From Diploscapter coronatus (lineage: Eukaryota; Nematoda; Chromadorea; Rhabditida; Rhabditidae): 64,000 bases of DNA. The DNA lies in NCBI GenBank assembly GCA_964036155.1, contig OZ038422.1, forward strand, positions 65,309,201-65,373,200. Reading direction: 5' to 3'. Each line of letters starts with the position of its first letter. Within the stretch, counting starts at the first letter, position 1. The translations under genes and the position numbers were made by a program. Under the pieces are notes generated by a model. That model searched no databases, was not told the origin of the DNA, and saw only the letters and a program-made list of their open reading frames with translations. This document shows positions 14,301 to 26,600 of this stretch, piece by piece.

Positions 14301-15047
14301 AAACTCATTTAAAGCTGAGAAAAACCCGAACGACGTTCCACTGGAACATATTCATAAATTAGAGAGCGCAAGTCCCGCCCACTCTGTGAAGTCAAAATCA
14401 AGGAAAGCAATTTCGCTAAAATTTTCAAACATTCGCGAGGCAATTTTTCTTTTTCCACTATTAGATATAAGCCTAGAGAACATATTTGCTTTCAGACCAT
14501 GTCTCCAAAACACGAATTGGATCGATCAAAGCATACAGCAAAAATTTTCGAATCGTTCGTTTGAGCCTTGCAGATCTCGCTCATCACTTCCTCAAACCGA
14601 ATATGAAAGAACAGTCCTTTCTCGTTATTTTGAGCAAAAAATCTCATAAAATTAGGTCAAAACGCTCGAAGACATGCCCAAATTCATTTTTTGCTGAAAT
14701 AACGCAATACAAAGCTAGTTGACACTTGTTTCATGGATTTTTTCCCTCAACTTGCAGAATGAGCATGGCTTATCATTTTGGGAATGAATAACCCATAATA
14801 ACTTTGGAATGATTCAGAAACAAACAAAGAAATTCAGACAAACGTCCTTATAAAGCAGTTCTCTCTTTGAAATAGCTTTGCCTCCATTGAATGCAAAGGC
14901 AGAGCACGCTTTTCTCCTTGCGAAAATCGCCAAACAAAGGTTTTCGAATATCATCTTCAAAAATTCATATCTTTGGTTATACTGATCCCTTTTCATGCGG
15001 TTGTTCTCTATAAGTTTGATTAGACCATCAGATTTTGAGAAAAACTT

Positions 15048-15260
15048 TCATAACTCTGCCTCTACATCGGAAATATCGCTTGTGTCCTCTACCGTTAATC
15101 TTGCAAATTTTCCAGACGAAGCACTGCCGCGGTCACACGGAGTTGAAGATGCCGGATCAGCGCAAGGACGGGGACGGAAGCGGATGTGGAGGGACGAGTT
15201 GCAGTTGCTGAACGAAGACAGACACAACAATGCGTGAATCATGCAAATCGTCACTATCAT
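15048..15260 (-). CDS. Candidate small secreted peptide precursor (C-x8-C, possibly elevenin/SNET-1-like)
   Basis: A single-exon ORF of 70 codons starts at ATG 15260 and stops at 15048-15050. Residues 1-18 are hydrophobic (MIVTICMIHALLCLSSFS) and look like a signal peptide. They are followed at once by a basic stretch RFRPRP and two cysteines separated by eight residues (CADPASSTPC), then DRG. The last 15 residues are acidic (EDTSDISDVEAEL). Base composition is clearly GC-richer than the flanks, as for the real exons nearby. Elevenin/L11 peptides, including C. elegans SNET-1, lie directly after the signal peptide and have two cysteines with eight residues between, followed by RG, so the layout fits. 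No dibasic cleavage site is visible. It lies on the same strand 337 bases beyond the GST stop. It could be a chance ORF, or the first exon of a longer gene. Confidence 0.45.
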   Translation of the reverse strand: MIVTICMIHALLCLSSFSNCNSSLHIRFRPRPCADPASSTPCDRGSASSGKFARLTVEDTSDISDVEAEL

Positions 15261-15596
15261 CGAGAACCCCAATAAAATGTGAGAAGTTTTGAGAACTTAT
15301 TGATTTGACAATGAACTACCAAACAAGATAGATTAAGAAACCGAATGAATTTGAAAAGTGTCATCGTCAACTGAATTTGTCAAGATTTGTTAAATGAACC
15401 ATTATTGCATGATTATTGTTTCAACATTGATTCTTTCACGGATTTTAAAGTTTATTCAATATTTTCATAAGAAAAGCCACAAGCAAAGAGATAAAACTAT
15501 TCGTTGTAGTAAAATGATGAGATTTCCAAATAAATAATGAAAGTGAAACTTGGAAACATCAAGATCAACATGGTCAAATTAAAGAAAAGTAAGGAT
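15261..15596. other. Spacer between GST stop and the small peptide ORF
   Basis: This AT-rich spacer contains the GST 3' UTR. An AATAAA on the minus strand at 15456-15451 is a plausible GST poly(A) signal, 141 bases after the stop codon. That leaves about 190 bases before the peptide ORF, a spacing at which downstream operon genes can occur in worms, though no SL2-type evidence can be read from sequence alone. Confidence 0.4.
15451..15456 (-). terminator. Probable poly(A) signal of the GST gene
   Basis: The minus-strand hexamer AATAAA lies 141 bases past the GST stop codon and is the first canonical hexamer I found there. Confidence 0.4.
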
Positions 15597-17068
15597 TTAG
15601 GAAGGAGTGTTGGGTCTCTTCGCCAACCAGGCCTTCAGCTTAGGGATGTCCTGCACGCGTTTGTAGTAGGCCTCGATCTGAAACTTTAAAATATTAACCC
15701 AAAATATTCGACTTTTCATTTTGCTCAAGAAACTTCTCCTGAAAACAGTATTTAATATTTTTACTTCTCAAAAATGATCGACACAAATTATCTGACTCAC
15801 CTCAGGATGACCCTCGAAGTATCCGGGGAACCATCCAACGAGCGATGTCATGTTGTCGGTGATGAAGAGATCGGCATAAGTGACTCCGCCCTCAACCAGG
15901 AATCCTGAAAAATCAATAATATCGGGTTTTCTCATTTAAACTTACCGCTCTTGTTCTTGTTCAACAAGTTCTTGAGGAAGCCGAAGAACTTATCACGGGC
16001 AGGAAGCAGCACCTCGGTTTTGGCCTTCTCCTGAAAAAAAATCATAGTTCTTAAGAGAAATAAGAAAATGTTGAAATTCTCTAACTTCATGACATCGAAA
16101 ACATAAAACAAGAGCTCACTTTAGCTATCATTTTTTTCCTTTCTATGTTCAAGAAGAGAGTGGAAACTACAAAAGATTCAAAATAAGGCCAGAAAAGAAT
16201 AGTAACATAACGATATCATGAAATTTTCAGATCGAAAAATAATAATTTTAGAAAATCTTACGACATCCTCCCATCCGGGCGGGCGAATTCCGAGCTTGCC
16301 GTAGAAGTAGGGCTTGGTCTCAACATAAAAGTCCTTCCATTGATCGCAGATGCCGTCTACGATCGCCTGCTCGACTTCGGTTTTTCCCGCGAAGCCTATA
16401 AAACTGAATTTTCAGAAAATCTTACAATTTTTCAAATTTCAACTTATTAAAACAAAAATTCCAACCTCTTCGTGCTTTTTTTCATTTTTTTTTTTTATAA
16501 TTTTTGAAAATTTACCGAATTTCTTTCCCAGAAAACGAGCGATAGCCGCCGACTGCGCGATCTGCACGCCATCGACCTCCAAAACCGGCAGCTGGCCGTA
16601 AGGGAGCGCTGAAATTTGAAACTTTTGCATAGACTTTTGAGAATTTTTTAAAGTGCAGCTGATTTTTTTATCGAGAATGAATTATGAATTTTTTCAAGAA
16701 TAAACCCATGCCGCTATTTGAAAAATGTGGCACTTTTCACCAACCAAGCACTTACTGGGCTTGAGATCCATGAACTTCTCCCCGGTGAGGCGGACATCCT
16801 CGAAGGGCACTTCGGCGAGGGCGAAAAGCTGAATTTAAAAATTTTTAGGAAATTAGGATTTTTAAATCCTGAAAAAATCCCTTATAAACAGGATATTTTG
16901 AAAAAAAAAAAAATCCAAGTCCGAATTAAAAAGTAGTAAGTGTGAACTTTGAACCTAATTTTAAAATTAAAGAAATTTTGTTTGATTCATATAATTAAAA
17001 AAAAATACCTGACGCGGAGCCTCGCCCAGTCCTCTGCTCTCGCAATAGTACAACTTGTAGCTAGGCAT
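15597..17068 (-). CDS. Glutathione S-transferase, nematode sigma-type, 209 aa
   Basis: Seven exons join in frame: 17068-17009, 16828-16756, 16608-16516, 16395-16262, 16030-15946, 15904-15801 and 15677-15597. The start ATG is three bases after a CTAG 3' splice site. The thioredoxin-like N-terminal domain begins [13 protein letters not shown], with the catalytic tyrosine expected at Tyr8. It continues with [12 protein letters not shown] (cis-proline, glutathione main-chain contact) and [10 protein letters not shown] (the Gln-Ser pair that binds the gamma-glutamyl group). The helical C-terminal domain follows, with YADLFITDN in the usual place. Length matches the family (about 205-210 aa). It is a cytosolic enzyme that conjugates glutathione to electrophiles; some sigma members instead isomerise prostaglandin H2. 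C. elegans has dozens of paralogues, so I give no gene number. Confidence 0.93.
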
Positions 17069-17244
17069 TTTCTAGGTTGGAACTAGTGAAGGATCAAAGG
17101 AAGGCTCTGAAATTCCAATTTTGAAGATAAATACTTTCGAAAAAATGTCGGAACTGGAAAATGATCGGAAGGTGGTTCTGAAATTCGGAATTTGAAAATA
17201 TTTGAAGTTTAACCTAGAACAATTATCATCGGATCGTTCTAAAA

Positions 17245-17344
17245 GGGGTGAGGATCGTTTTCCCCCCACCCCACTCCGCCCCTTTTATTTCTCTAACGCC
17301 ACACTATTTTCACGAAAAAAATGGGGGGAAACGACCCTCACCCC
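17245..17344. repeat. MITE-like element with GGGGTGAGGRTCGTTTYCCCC termini
   Basis: The left arm, 17245-17268, reads GGGGTGAGGATCGTTTTCCC followed by CCCA. The right arm, 17322-17344, is its reverse complement with two differences and one missing base. The 100-base unit has a C/T-rich left interior and no coding capacity. Flanks are A/T-rich with no certain target-site duplication. Confidence 0.65.
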
Positions 17345-17453
17345 ATATTGCATCAGGATTACGTAACAACAATCCTCTTTCTTTCTTTATTTTCTTATTT
17401 ACCTGTTTGACGGTGTGTTATACCTGCCATATCCCATCACTAATTCTATTAAC

Positions 17454-17542
17454 GGCTCCTAGAAAAAGACACCGGCTTTTTTCTTTTCCTATCTTGCCTC
17501 CTCATACTATTTCTTAGAAAACCCGGTGTCTTTCTAGGAGCC
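17454..17542. mobile_element. hAT-like MITE with intact 8-bp target-site duplication
   Basis: The terminal inverted repeats are GGCTCCTAGAAAAAGACACC at the left and its counterpart CCGGTGTCTTTCTAGGAGCC at the right. They pair almost perfectly apart from a two-base A indel. The 89-base unit is flanked by identical copies of CTATTAAC at 17446-17453 and 17543-17550. An 8-bp duplication is typical of hAT transposition. There is no transposase, so this is a non-autonomous element, and the intact duplication suggests recent insertion. Confidence 0.8.
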
Positions 17543-17695
17543 CTATTAACATCCTTCTTATCATCTGAACGACCACGTTTCTCTGGTTCTTATCAGTTTG
17601 CTATTTTCTGTGATGTATTTTCTCGAAAATATATTTCGAAATTCGGACCTTTAGACAAGTTAGAGTGAATTTTCAAATTGGACTAGCCGACCTCG

Positions 17696-17723
17696 GCGGG
17701 CTAGGGGCTGCTCCGGAGCCCGC
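17696..17723. repeat. GC-rich hairpin in AT-rich spacer
   Basis: The arms GCGGGCT (17696-17702) and AGCCCGC (17717-17723) enclose a 14-base GC-rich loop, which contains GCTGCTCCGG. The patch from 17683 to 17723 stands out from AT-rich flanks. It may be a repeat remnant; its function is unknown. Confidence 0.4.
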
Positions 17724-19524
17724 GTTTTTACTTAACTGGAAATTATATTAGCGTAATTTCTTGGTTTGCCTTAATCAGTTCGTATTACGATTTCTAACTT
17801 AACTTCATTTGTGAAAATTCGTTCAGCGAAGTTTGCAAACTTGCATCTTGTAACGTATTTTATTGCACGTGCATAACTGCTATCCTTCACCATTGGAAAA
17901 AAACTTGATATTTGAACTTTGGAGATAAGTATTTAAGACGCATTATTTATAAGACCCGAACAAGGCTTGGAATTTGTGCAAAAGTTCTCCCTAATATGTT
18001 TCCTAATAACCTGACAGGTTATTGCTCCGGTTAAATTGACTGAAAGTTCGTATTGAAAAAATAGCGCGAAAAGGTGAGAGACACAAAGTAAATTGCGTAC
18101 CACTCTTTCTCAGCTCTCTTTAACACACGAACTGTCACTTCATTTGACCGATACAATAGTTCTGCATTGAATAACGTTTTCATTTATGTAGTAATAATCT
18201 ATATGAGCATTTTTAAAAATCCTTTATTCACACCCAACGCGGAGTCAAGTTGAATAAGACCGTTTTTGTTGTTGTTCTTAGAAATTTTCAGTGAGAAAAT
18301 TCTTATATCAACAGAAAAAATCAATCAAAGTTTCAAAATTCAAGGAAAGAAGAATTAATTCAAATCAGCACGGCGAGTTGTTCAACCGCGCATTTTGGGA
18401 TAAAACGAAGTTCGAATTCCAAAATTTTCTAAATTTTAAAATTCCGAGCTCGTCTCATTCCTTATAAAAAACGCTATTAAAATATACGAAAAATATCGAA
18501 ATAAACCAGAAACTCATCTTAAAGAGTAGGAAATCAGCCACAAATAATGGAAAAAAGATCGTAGGCGAGTGGCTATAAAACACCAAGAAAAAACGAAAAT
18601 TCAGAAATGATTGGAAGTTTGGAATTTACGATTATACCATTATTAAAATTGGAAATTAAAATAAAACAAACATAAACAGGAAAAATTATAAGGTCGGTGT
18701 TTTGATATTAAAATTGAAAAAATTCGGCCCAAAATAATGGGCGGATTTTCCGGAAAAGCCTCACACTAGAAACTATTCTTGTTGAAAGCGAATTAAAAAC
18801 TCGCTTTCCTCCATTTTTTCGAAAATTCTGCTCGAAAACTACGACTTGCTATTCAACGCGATGGAAGAACTGTGAAAAACGGGTCAATTTAAAAATATTT
18901 ACAAAATTGCTCAATTTTTGAAATTTTAGGACAAGTTTTGTAGGCTAAACTTCAAACGCGCTGAATTTTACACGATATACAAACGGGGAGTCTGTGCAAT
19001 TCTACAATGAAAAAGAAGCAGAAAGCTGACAAAAGGAGATTTTTTAAAGTTATCTTGTTTTTTCCACAAATTCTCCTTATCATTTTTTTCTAACGGTGTA
19101 AAAATGCACATTTCAGGTACAACATAAGACAATGACGAGGAAAGAGGAACCACCAATCCAACTGAGTCATTTGACTATCGAATCGATAATCTCGACATAT
19201 ATTAAGGCATAGGGAATTCGAAAATTTCAAGTCTGGGATATTTTCGATTCAGTGTCAAAGTTTCAGTTGGATCAACACAATCACGAGATGTCGGAAAGAT
19301 GAAAATTTTGGAAAAGTAGTTACTTTTTACTATAAAAAAACTGGGCGGTGATAATTGATTGAAATTGAAATCGTACAAATAGTCCAGATTTAGAGTTTTT
19401 AATTTATTGAAATTTTCTATTTCAACAAATTAGACCACTGTTTAAAGATACTGCAAATTAAAACAAATCGCGTCTTTCTGGCTAGAAACTTGTATAAAAA
19501 CACGATAGGAAAACATAAAATCAC

Positions 19525-19567
19525 GTATACTTTGTTCGAAATATCTACAATTTAGGCCAAAGTATAC
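19525..19567. repeat. Short inverted repeat GTATACTTTG
   Basis: The arms GTATACTTTG (19525-19534) and CAAAGTATAC (19558-19567) are perfect, with a 23-base loop. This may be a degenerate MITE or a chance hairpin. Confidence 0.35.
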
Positions 19568-19679
19568 TTACGAGAGATATAAAACAAAAATAAAGACGCG
19601 GAAAATATACCTTAAGAAACGAATTAAATAAAGTATTGAGGTTCTGAAACGAGGAGATATTTTTATTACATATTAAGGC

Positions 19680-19724
19680 CCTGAAAATATCCTTTCAAAA
19701 ATCAGAAAAGTCGATATTTTCAGG
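19680..19724. repeat. Short inverted repeat CCTGAAAATATC
   Basis: The arms CCTGAAAATATC (19680-19691) and GATATTTTCAGG (19713-19724) are perfect 12-base repeats around a 21-base loop. It is the size of a very short MITE; no target-site duplication is clear. Confidence 0.4.
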
Positions 19725-19810
19725 TGTAATGATTATCGTTTGAACTACTCAAAATTAGAGAGAACAAAAGAATAAAATTTGTATGATAAACAATGAAAAA
19801 CTAGGTGTTT

Positions 19811-19890
19811 AGTCTGACTTTGTAAAAGGGGGCGGAGCTAACAGTTTATGGAAATTTTTCGACCACGCCTCTTTTTGCAAAATTCAGACT
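19811..19890. repeat. MITE-like element with AGTCTGA termini
   Basis: The left end AGTCTGACTTTGTAAAAGGG pairs with the right end, whose reverse complement is AGTCTGAATTTTGCAAAAAG followed by AGGCGTGG. The left end continues into a matching GGCGGAG. The 80-base unit is non-coding and could fold into one long imperfect hairpin. Confidence 0.6.
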
Positions 19891-20640
19891 CCGTTAAAGT
19901 TATGTGTGTGAAGATGAACATTGATCCCCGTTTATACGCATAGAACAAACAAACAAAAACACATACTCAATTTTGGAAAAAAACAATGAAAAATGTATTT
20001 GAATTTTTAAGAGAGTAGAAGGGAAAAATTGGGAAATTTGTAACGCTGCACCCCGGGAAAACCGCCGTATAAATTGGGAGATTTTTGGTGGTGGGCGACA
20101 AAATTTTACGCTTTTTTAAATCGCTCTTCAGCTTTTACGGACTTGTTGGACTGCGACACTCGACAATACACACAGGGGCCTCAGGTCATCTTCTAGTTGA
20201 TCTGAAAATTTCTTTGCATTAAAAATTTTATCATTTTTAGAAAGAAGATATTTCAAACTTTTCAAGACTAAACGTAAGTTTTTAACATTTTAGAGTACAA
20301 ATTTCGGGTAGTAAATAAATTCGATCAAAAAGCAGGATTAACAACAAAATTCAAATCAAACTTGATATCACTGTAAGACTTATACAAAGTATTTGAAATG
20401 CACCCGAATTATTAAAAAAAAAAAGCCTGATTTTAGAGAGCATTTGTGATAGTAAATAGCTTGTGATATTTTCGGGGAGCTAGTAACTAAAACTTGCATC
20501 AAATTTACTATCATTTTAAAATGAATTTAAAATATTTTTTTTTTTAAAATCACCCTTATCTTTAAAAAAAGTAAGTCTTCAAGATACTTACTATGAAATG
20601 TAGCTGCTGTTTTGACTGACTGGATGCCTGGCAGACGCAA

Positions 20641-23600
20641 TCAACGTGAGAATGTGAGTTGAGAGTGCGAGGATGAGGCCGAGGCAGCTTGGGTTGAATT
20701 GGCCGTATTTGCTACCGCCTGAAATTAGACAAATATCGATTTACAAAAATCCGATTTGAAGTTAGAAAAGTTCAAATAACGGAAAGATGAAGGAATAACC
20801 GTGATCATCCCAAATTCATTTTTAGAAACAGTAAAAAAATAGGATAAACATAAATTAAAAATTAAAAAATTAGAAAAAAAAAAACGATTTTTACCTGAGG
20901 TCTGGGTGGTGTGCGCTGGTGCGTGGTGGGGATGATGGCGTACTGGGCCATAATCGGGATGTGGTCCGAGGGCACGTGTGGGTGTGGGAAACCTGGAAAA
21001 AATCAGCATTTAAACAAATTAGAAGAAAAATTTGTCATGTTTTTTGTTTAATTTTTTTTTAAATCAACATGTAAAAACAACTTCAAATAAAGAAAGATAA
21101 AGAAAAAAAAATGAAATAAAATTATATGGCATACCCAGAATTTTATTATTGGTGACCCAGTTGGAGTCGAACGAGCCGAGGATGCCGAGCCGCGCGAGCG
21201 ACTGGGGCGTCGAGAAGATGTAGTCGATCATCCCTTTGAAGTCCAGTCTGTGAAAAAAATCGATATTTTCGAAATAAAAACGCTAATTTCATCCCCGAGT
21301 CATCGTATAATTTTGACTTTGGTGGAGATGACTAGGTGGTAACAGAGCTATGCAAGTACGAGAATTTTATTTCGTTTTGCATTTTAGCGTACATCCCTGG
21401 ATTTGGAGATTTGTAACAAGAAAAAATGATTGAAATTTCGAAATATTTTATTTGTAAATTGAGACGCCGAGGAATGGCAAATTATCAGAGTCGAAATCGC
21501 TCGAAAGATAAAGATTTCATGAAGCATAAATTAATACATTTTGAAATTATTGATTTTTTTTAAATAAAAAAAAACTTACGTATAATTAGTGAATGGGATG
21601 GAGGTGGTGTCGACGGCACTGTCCAGTCTGAGTGCGTGGGTGAGAACGTTGGAGTCGTCCGAGGAGGAGAATCGCTCGAGGCAGGCGTCCTCGCGGAACG
21701 TCTTCAGGTCGGGGTGCTTCCGAGACAACTGACCCTGCGACAGGAACTCGAATACACCTGCAAATAGTTTATTTATTTTTTACTATTATTTAATTTTTTA
21801 GATTTATGATTTTTGAAATAACTAAATTTGAAAAGTAAGGTGAAATTTCACATGAGTGACTTTCGATAAATTTTGATACACGTAGCAAAAAAGAAACAAG
21901 TTTAGACACGTTTGATCGATTTTTAAAAATCCTAAAACCTATCAAAAACCAACCTGAATCAGGTAACGAATTCAGATCGCCGCAAATCAGCACCGGTGTT
22001 TGTTGGGGCTGGATACGGTACTTTTCTGCTGTCTCTTTGGCGACGCGGTGGACCTGAAGATTTCACAAATTTTAAAAATTGAAAAATCGATATCTTCTGA
22101 ATAGTATCTAAATTTCTTCATAATTTCCAGGAAAGGATCTCAAGAAAATTTAGCTGAAAACATATAGAAAGATTGATGAAAATAAAGAATTTGGATGAAG
22201 TTAAACTTTTAGGAAAAATAGAATAATAATATTCAGAAAATAAATTAGAAGAAAGATACAAAAAAAAATGTTTAAGAAACTCACCTCATGCGCTAGCATC
22301 ATGGTCTGAACGAGTTTGACGTCGCAGAACTCGGGATCCCAATGGATGTGGGCGGTGCATACCACCAAAGGACTGCCCACCACGTTGTCGTTCGCGTTAA
22401 TCGACATTCGACCTGCAAAATATCAGTTCTTCTCCAAAATAAGAAATATTTTTAATCTGGTACAATAATCCAATTCATCGAAAAATAGATTTTACTAATC
22501 CATAAATCGATTGTTTGAAACTTGTTTGATTCTGAATTATCGAAAGGGTTTGGTCAACTTCTAAATCATGTCTGAAACCTATTTAAAAAATGCTTACGAT
22601 TAGCATAAACGTTTTCCTTGATCTTGAGAACAGCGCAAAGAGCGATGTTATCCTTGGGCATGACGCGGTTGAGCATCGTGTCCGACATAGAGCCTTTCTT
22701 CATCGCCAGCTGCGTGAACTCGATCGTGTGCTGGCGGTCCATTTCGAACCTGAAAATCGATACTTTTAGGCAATATATTACTTCAAATATAAAGTGATAA
22801 AAGTTGATCTAAATTTTAGTTTTATCATTTTTAGCAAATAAAGCTATGAAAGTCATATGAATATTAATCATCAGAAATATGATTATTTTTACTAATTTCA
22901 TGAAACGTATTCAATGTAAGTTTCAAAAAGTCTTCAAGTTCAAAATGTAGAATTGTTGCGTAATCAAGAGAAAATTGTTCCTGTATTTACAACAAAAAAG
23001 GGAAAATCCCTACTTGTCCGATTTCCAGAAGATGGCGCATCCGTCGACATATTTCCGCTCTTCCTCACTCATAGTCTTGGCTCGGGATTTGGGCGAGAAA
23101 ATGCCCGTATAGCCCATACCCTTCAACTCGGGCAGGAACAGCAGACGGTATTGCTCCGTTTCCACTTCCTGCAACATTGTTATTTACGATAAATGAAAAA
23201 GAATTGTCTCGAGTTTATTTTTCGAGAAATTTCAACTAAAGAGACTATGAAAATGCCCACTCAAATTTCGACTTTCTCGAAAAGCAAACAACTCTCGTCA
23301 AAAATTAATTGTGAAATAATTATATCAAAAGGTGGACAAAATAACTACTTTGAGATATTTTTTAATCAAATATATCAATTTTCTAAACAAATTTTCAACA
23401 TAATTCTCTTACTTGCAGATTAGATAATTTATCGAGAAAATATTCAGTAATCAATACTCGTTAGTTTCACTATTTTCTTCCTTCTAAATTTCTATCGTTG
23501 CTGAATCCCCCACCTGTAGCGTGATGATGTCGGCCTCGTAGTTCTTGATCTCCTTGATGATCGACTGCTTGCGGTACTCCCAGTTGAGAGCCCAGGAGGG

Positions 23601-26600
23601 ACAGTACGAGTACTGACTCACCGTCGCGTACTTGTCGCACAGCACGTTGTAGCACAGCACAGTGAACGTCGCTGAAATTAGCACAAGTGTAAATAGGTTT
23701 CAGAAAATGTAATAAATAATCGAAAGTCCGTGAATTATTGATATGTAAGAATGTAGTTCGAAGCAATAGTCGCAAAAGAGCCGTGAAAATTGTCGAAAAT
23801 AAGACTTCAGAAAATTGACAATTGGATGTCTTCAAATAATTGATTTGCTAATGAGATATGTTTTAGAACGTCGATAAAGATGATATAGGTCTTTGAGAGA
23901 TTGATACGCTAGCCAGAAACTGCCTAGTCACAATTGAAAATTAATGAAATGAAAGAATTTGATAAGTTTCACGATTCTCATAAAGGTCAAAATAGAACTG
24001 GTAAAGGTAATGAACCCGTGTTATCTTGTCGAAAATTATAGTAGTCATCAAGTCTCAAACAAGTTTCAAGGTTTTTTTCTATATCTAAAGCTCGATAACG
24101 ACATCGCTTTGTGTTATGTGATTTGGGACGAACATACAAATTTGCAAATTATCTATTTAAGAAAATTTTCAAACTTCTTACCAATAGGCCTGTCCGGATC
24201 GGCATGTCGTATCATGACCCAATTGCGCTCCGGGGGTGGGGCGGTATTAACTGAAAGTTCAACAAATTAATTTTTTTTCGTTTTTTCCTGAATTTTTATT
24301 CTTATTATCGTATATACTTTTTATTATGCTTTTTGAAATCCATAATTTTTTTTTTCATATTTATCCCATTGTCCACTTTACAATTGTTATTCGTTTTAGG
24401 AGTCAGTTTTCTGATTCTTTATGGCGCTAAAATCTTGCGATATTTTCCTATTTCTGCTCCTCTTTTCCTCTTATTTTCCAGTATTATTTCCATTTTCTCT
24501 AAATTCTCAAGTGCAAATTCTAATTGCGCAACGATTATGTGAACGTGAAGAACGAGTGAATTCATGGACATTGGGGATGGAATGAAAAAGTGAAAATGAC
24601 ATCGATTTCTATAGTTGTAAAAGGTGCTTGACAGAATTTTCTGAATTTCTTGCTCCCGAAAATTTTCCTTCCGCTTGTCTTAACTAAATCCATTCAAATT
24701 TCCAATATCTTTCTAGGCAAAATGATTCGAAAACCTCAAAGCAGAAAAGAAGAACCTAGAAAAATCCAAGTACCACAACTCAAACCATTAAAATTTGCAT
24801 AAAAACCTAATCACCAAAGTAAAATATTCAAACCCCTGAAGCTCTTATTCTAATTTGTCCTTGTCGTATCTTATCTTGATTTCCACTTTCACTTTCCTAA
24901 CTTCAATTAGCAACGGTTTCCTTAGCAACTTCTTCCATTTTTCTTTCAATTTTCATTCTCTTCCCCGTCGCTGTTCGGTCATTAATTGAAACGTCTTATA
25001 TGATATCACTTCTTCATTTCTCCGCTACAACTCAATAATTCATGAAAATACCGCATTGCAAATGAAGAAAGAATCGGGAAAAGGTGGTGGAAAAGAACGC
25101 CTACGGGCAGGGAAAGGCAATAAATTATGCAGATATGTTTCAGTTGTTGCATAAATTCATCCGTTCACTTTACCAGTTCCAGTATCATTTTGGTTTAAAT
25201 TTGACATTATCGAAACCCCCGATAAAATCTTCCACTGGAGCTTATCAAACATATTGACTGTCTTCTGCATGAATCTGTCAAAATCCTACTCAAATTCAAT
25301 CAGATTTTAGATCATTCTTCAAATCCCGAAAACCCCAATTAGTAAAAACCCCCAGAACTATCAACAACCCCTAATAAAAACTGTCAGTCTTCTTTTTTCT
25401 AACATCAATTATTAGCTTTCCTTGAAATTTCGCCTCCAGTTTCTTCGCCTCCCTCTGCGCAGTGACATGACCTGCTTTACAGGGGCTCTTTCTTTTCTTT
25501 TTCTCTGACTTTCACTATTTCTCCCCGTTCTGAATCCTTCTCAATACGGCTTTCACTATTTCTCCAATTCCCCTTTCCTCTGCGTCTCTAATCACAGACC
25601 CGATCTAGTTCGATCTGTTTGACAGAAATCGGAGCATTGAATTCTAGCGCCTAGAAATGGGATACACAACAGTGCGAAGAGGCAATGAGTTGAGATCGAA
25701 TGAATCACTAGAGTGGAGTCTCGAAATTGAATGGAAATGGAAATGGAAATCACCATGACCCAGAAAAGGCCGAGAACTGAAACTTCGTTTTCACTCGATC
25801 GAAAAATTAAACAAACAGAAGTGCGACGAATTCTTTCGCTCGTATATTACTTTACTTGCAATGGTGATGATAAGACAACTATTAAGATGATAGAGTAAAC
25901 TTTTCAACTATTCCCTAACTGAAGCATACAAACAACAATTCCATCTTCCTGGATCACAACTCAATCCCAAATCCATTGTAGTCGAAATAAGCATTTGATC
26001 GTTTGTACTCTAGCCTAGACAGACAGCTTTATTATTCTTGCAAGTGCAAATCCGTTTATTTTCATTCATCTCTTCGCAAATTATTCATCCTTTTGTCGGG
26101 GAAATCCCTATCCTCAACATTTACACAATCCAAGCCCGTTTCCGTGCAATTCAGTGTCTGTGCGTAGCGTCGAAGCTCCGTGTACGGATTGATCTATTCG
26201 CCAACGAAATCTATTCAGGTTAGACAAATCCTCTACAGCATCCATTCAAGAATGCCCCTTGAGAACCGGCTAGGATAATTTGAATCCAGACATTCTAGGA
26301 AGCTTCATCCTCACGTATACACGCGCTATTGATCTATTAGCTATTAAAAGAAAACATAGTGTCTGAAACAGGCTGTGAGATGCAAACTGTAAGCTTCACG
26401 CACACGAAGCTTTCCGTTATGATCGTTTGATCTTTAATGAAGCGGGCGCTCGCGCGCCAATTCCAAGGTGGTCGTGCAAAACTAGACGAAATTCTACCGC
26501 CGTAAACAAATAAGCGCGTATATCGTAAGCACCGGATTTTCTCCCATGTTAGTATCTGAAGTACGCGCGTTACGGTCCATAGTGCGTTGAAAGATACATC

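Larger units (their letters stand above)
1750..15047. other. Long intergenic region without a supported gene
   Basis: About 13.3 kb separates the receptor start from the small peptide ORF. The sequence is AT-rich, with only short ORFs that lack both codon bias and paired splice sites. It holds two inverted-repeat elements (6478-6540 and 8266-8391). GC-richer patches occur at about 8730-8830, 10740-10920 and 12400-12450, and a perfect 13-base palindrome lies near 14338-14350. A fragment at 13541-13474 (minus) has a hydrophobic open frame ending in a GTAAGC donor, but no partner exons were found. Being upstream of a receptor gene, the region may carry its cis-regulation and 5' UTR exons. That is inference. 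Confidence 0.5.
17069..20640. other. Intergenic region rich in short inverted-repeat elements
   Basis: About 3.6 kb lies between the GST start and the ccr-4 stop and has no supported gene. It contains at least five compact inverted-repeat structures (17245-17344, 17454-17542, 19525-19567, 19680-19724, 19811-19890) and a GC-rich hairpin at 17696-17723. The GST promoter must lie just above 17068, and the ccr-4 3' UTR must lie below 20641. Confidence 0.5.
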
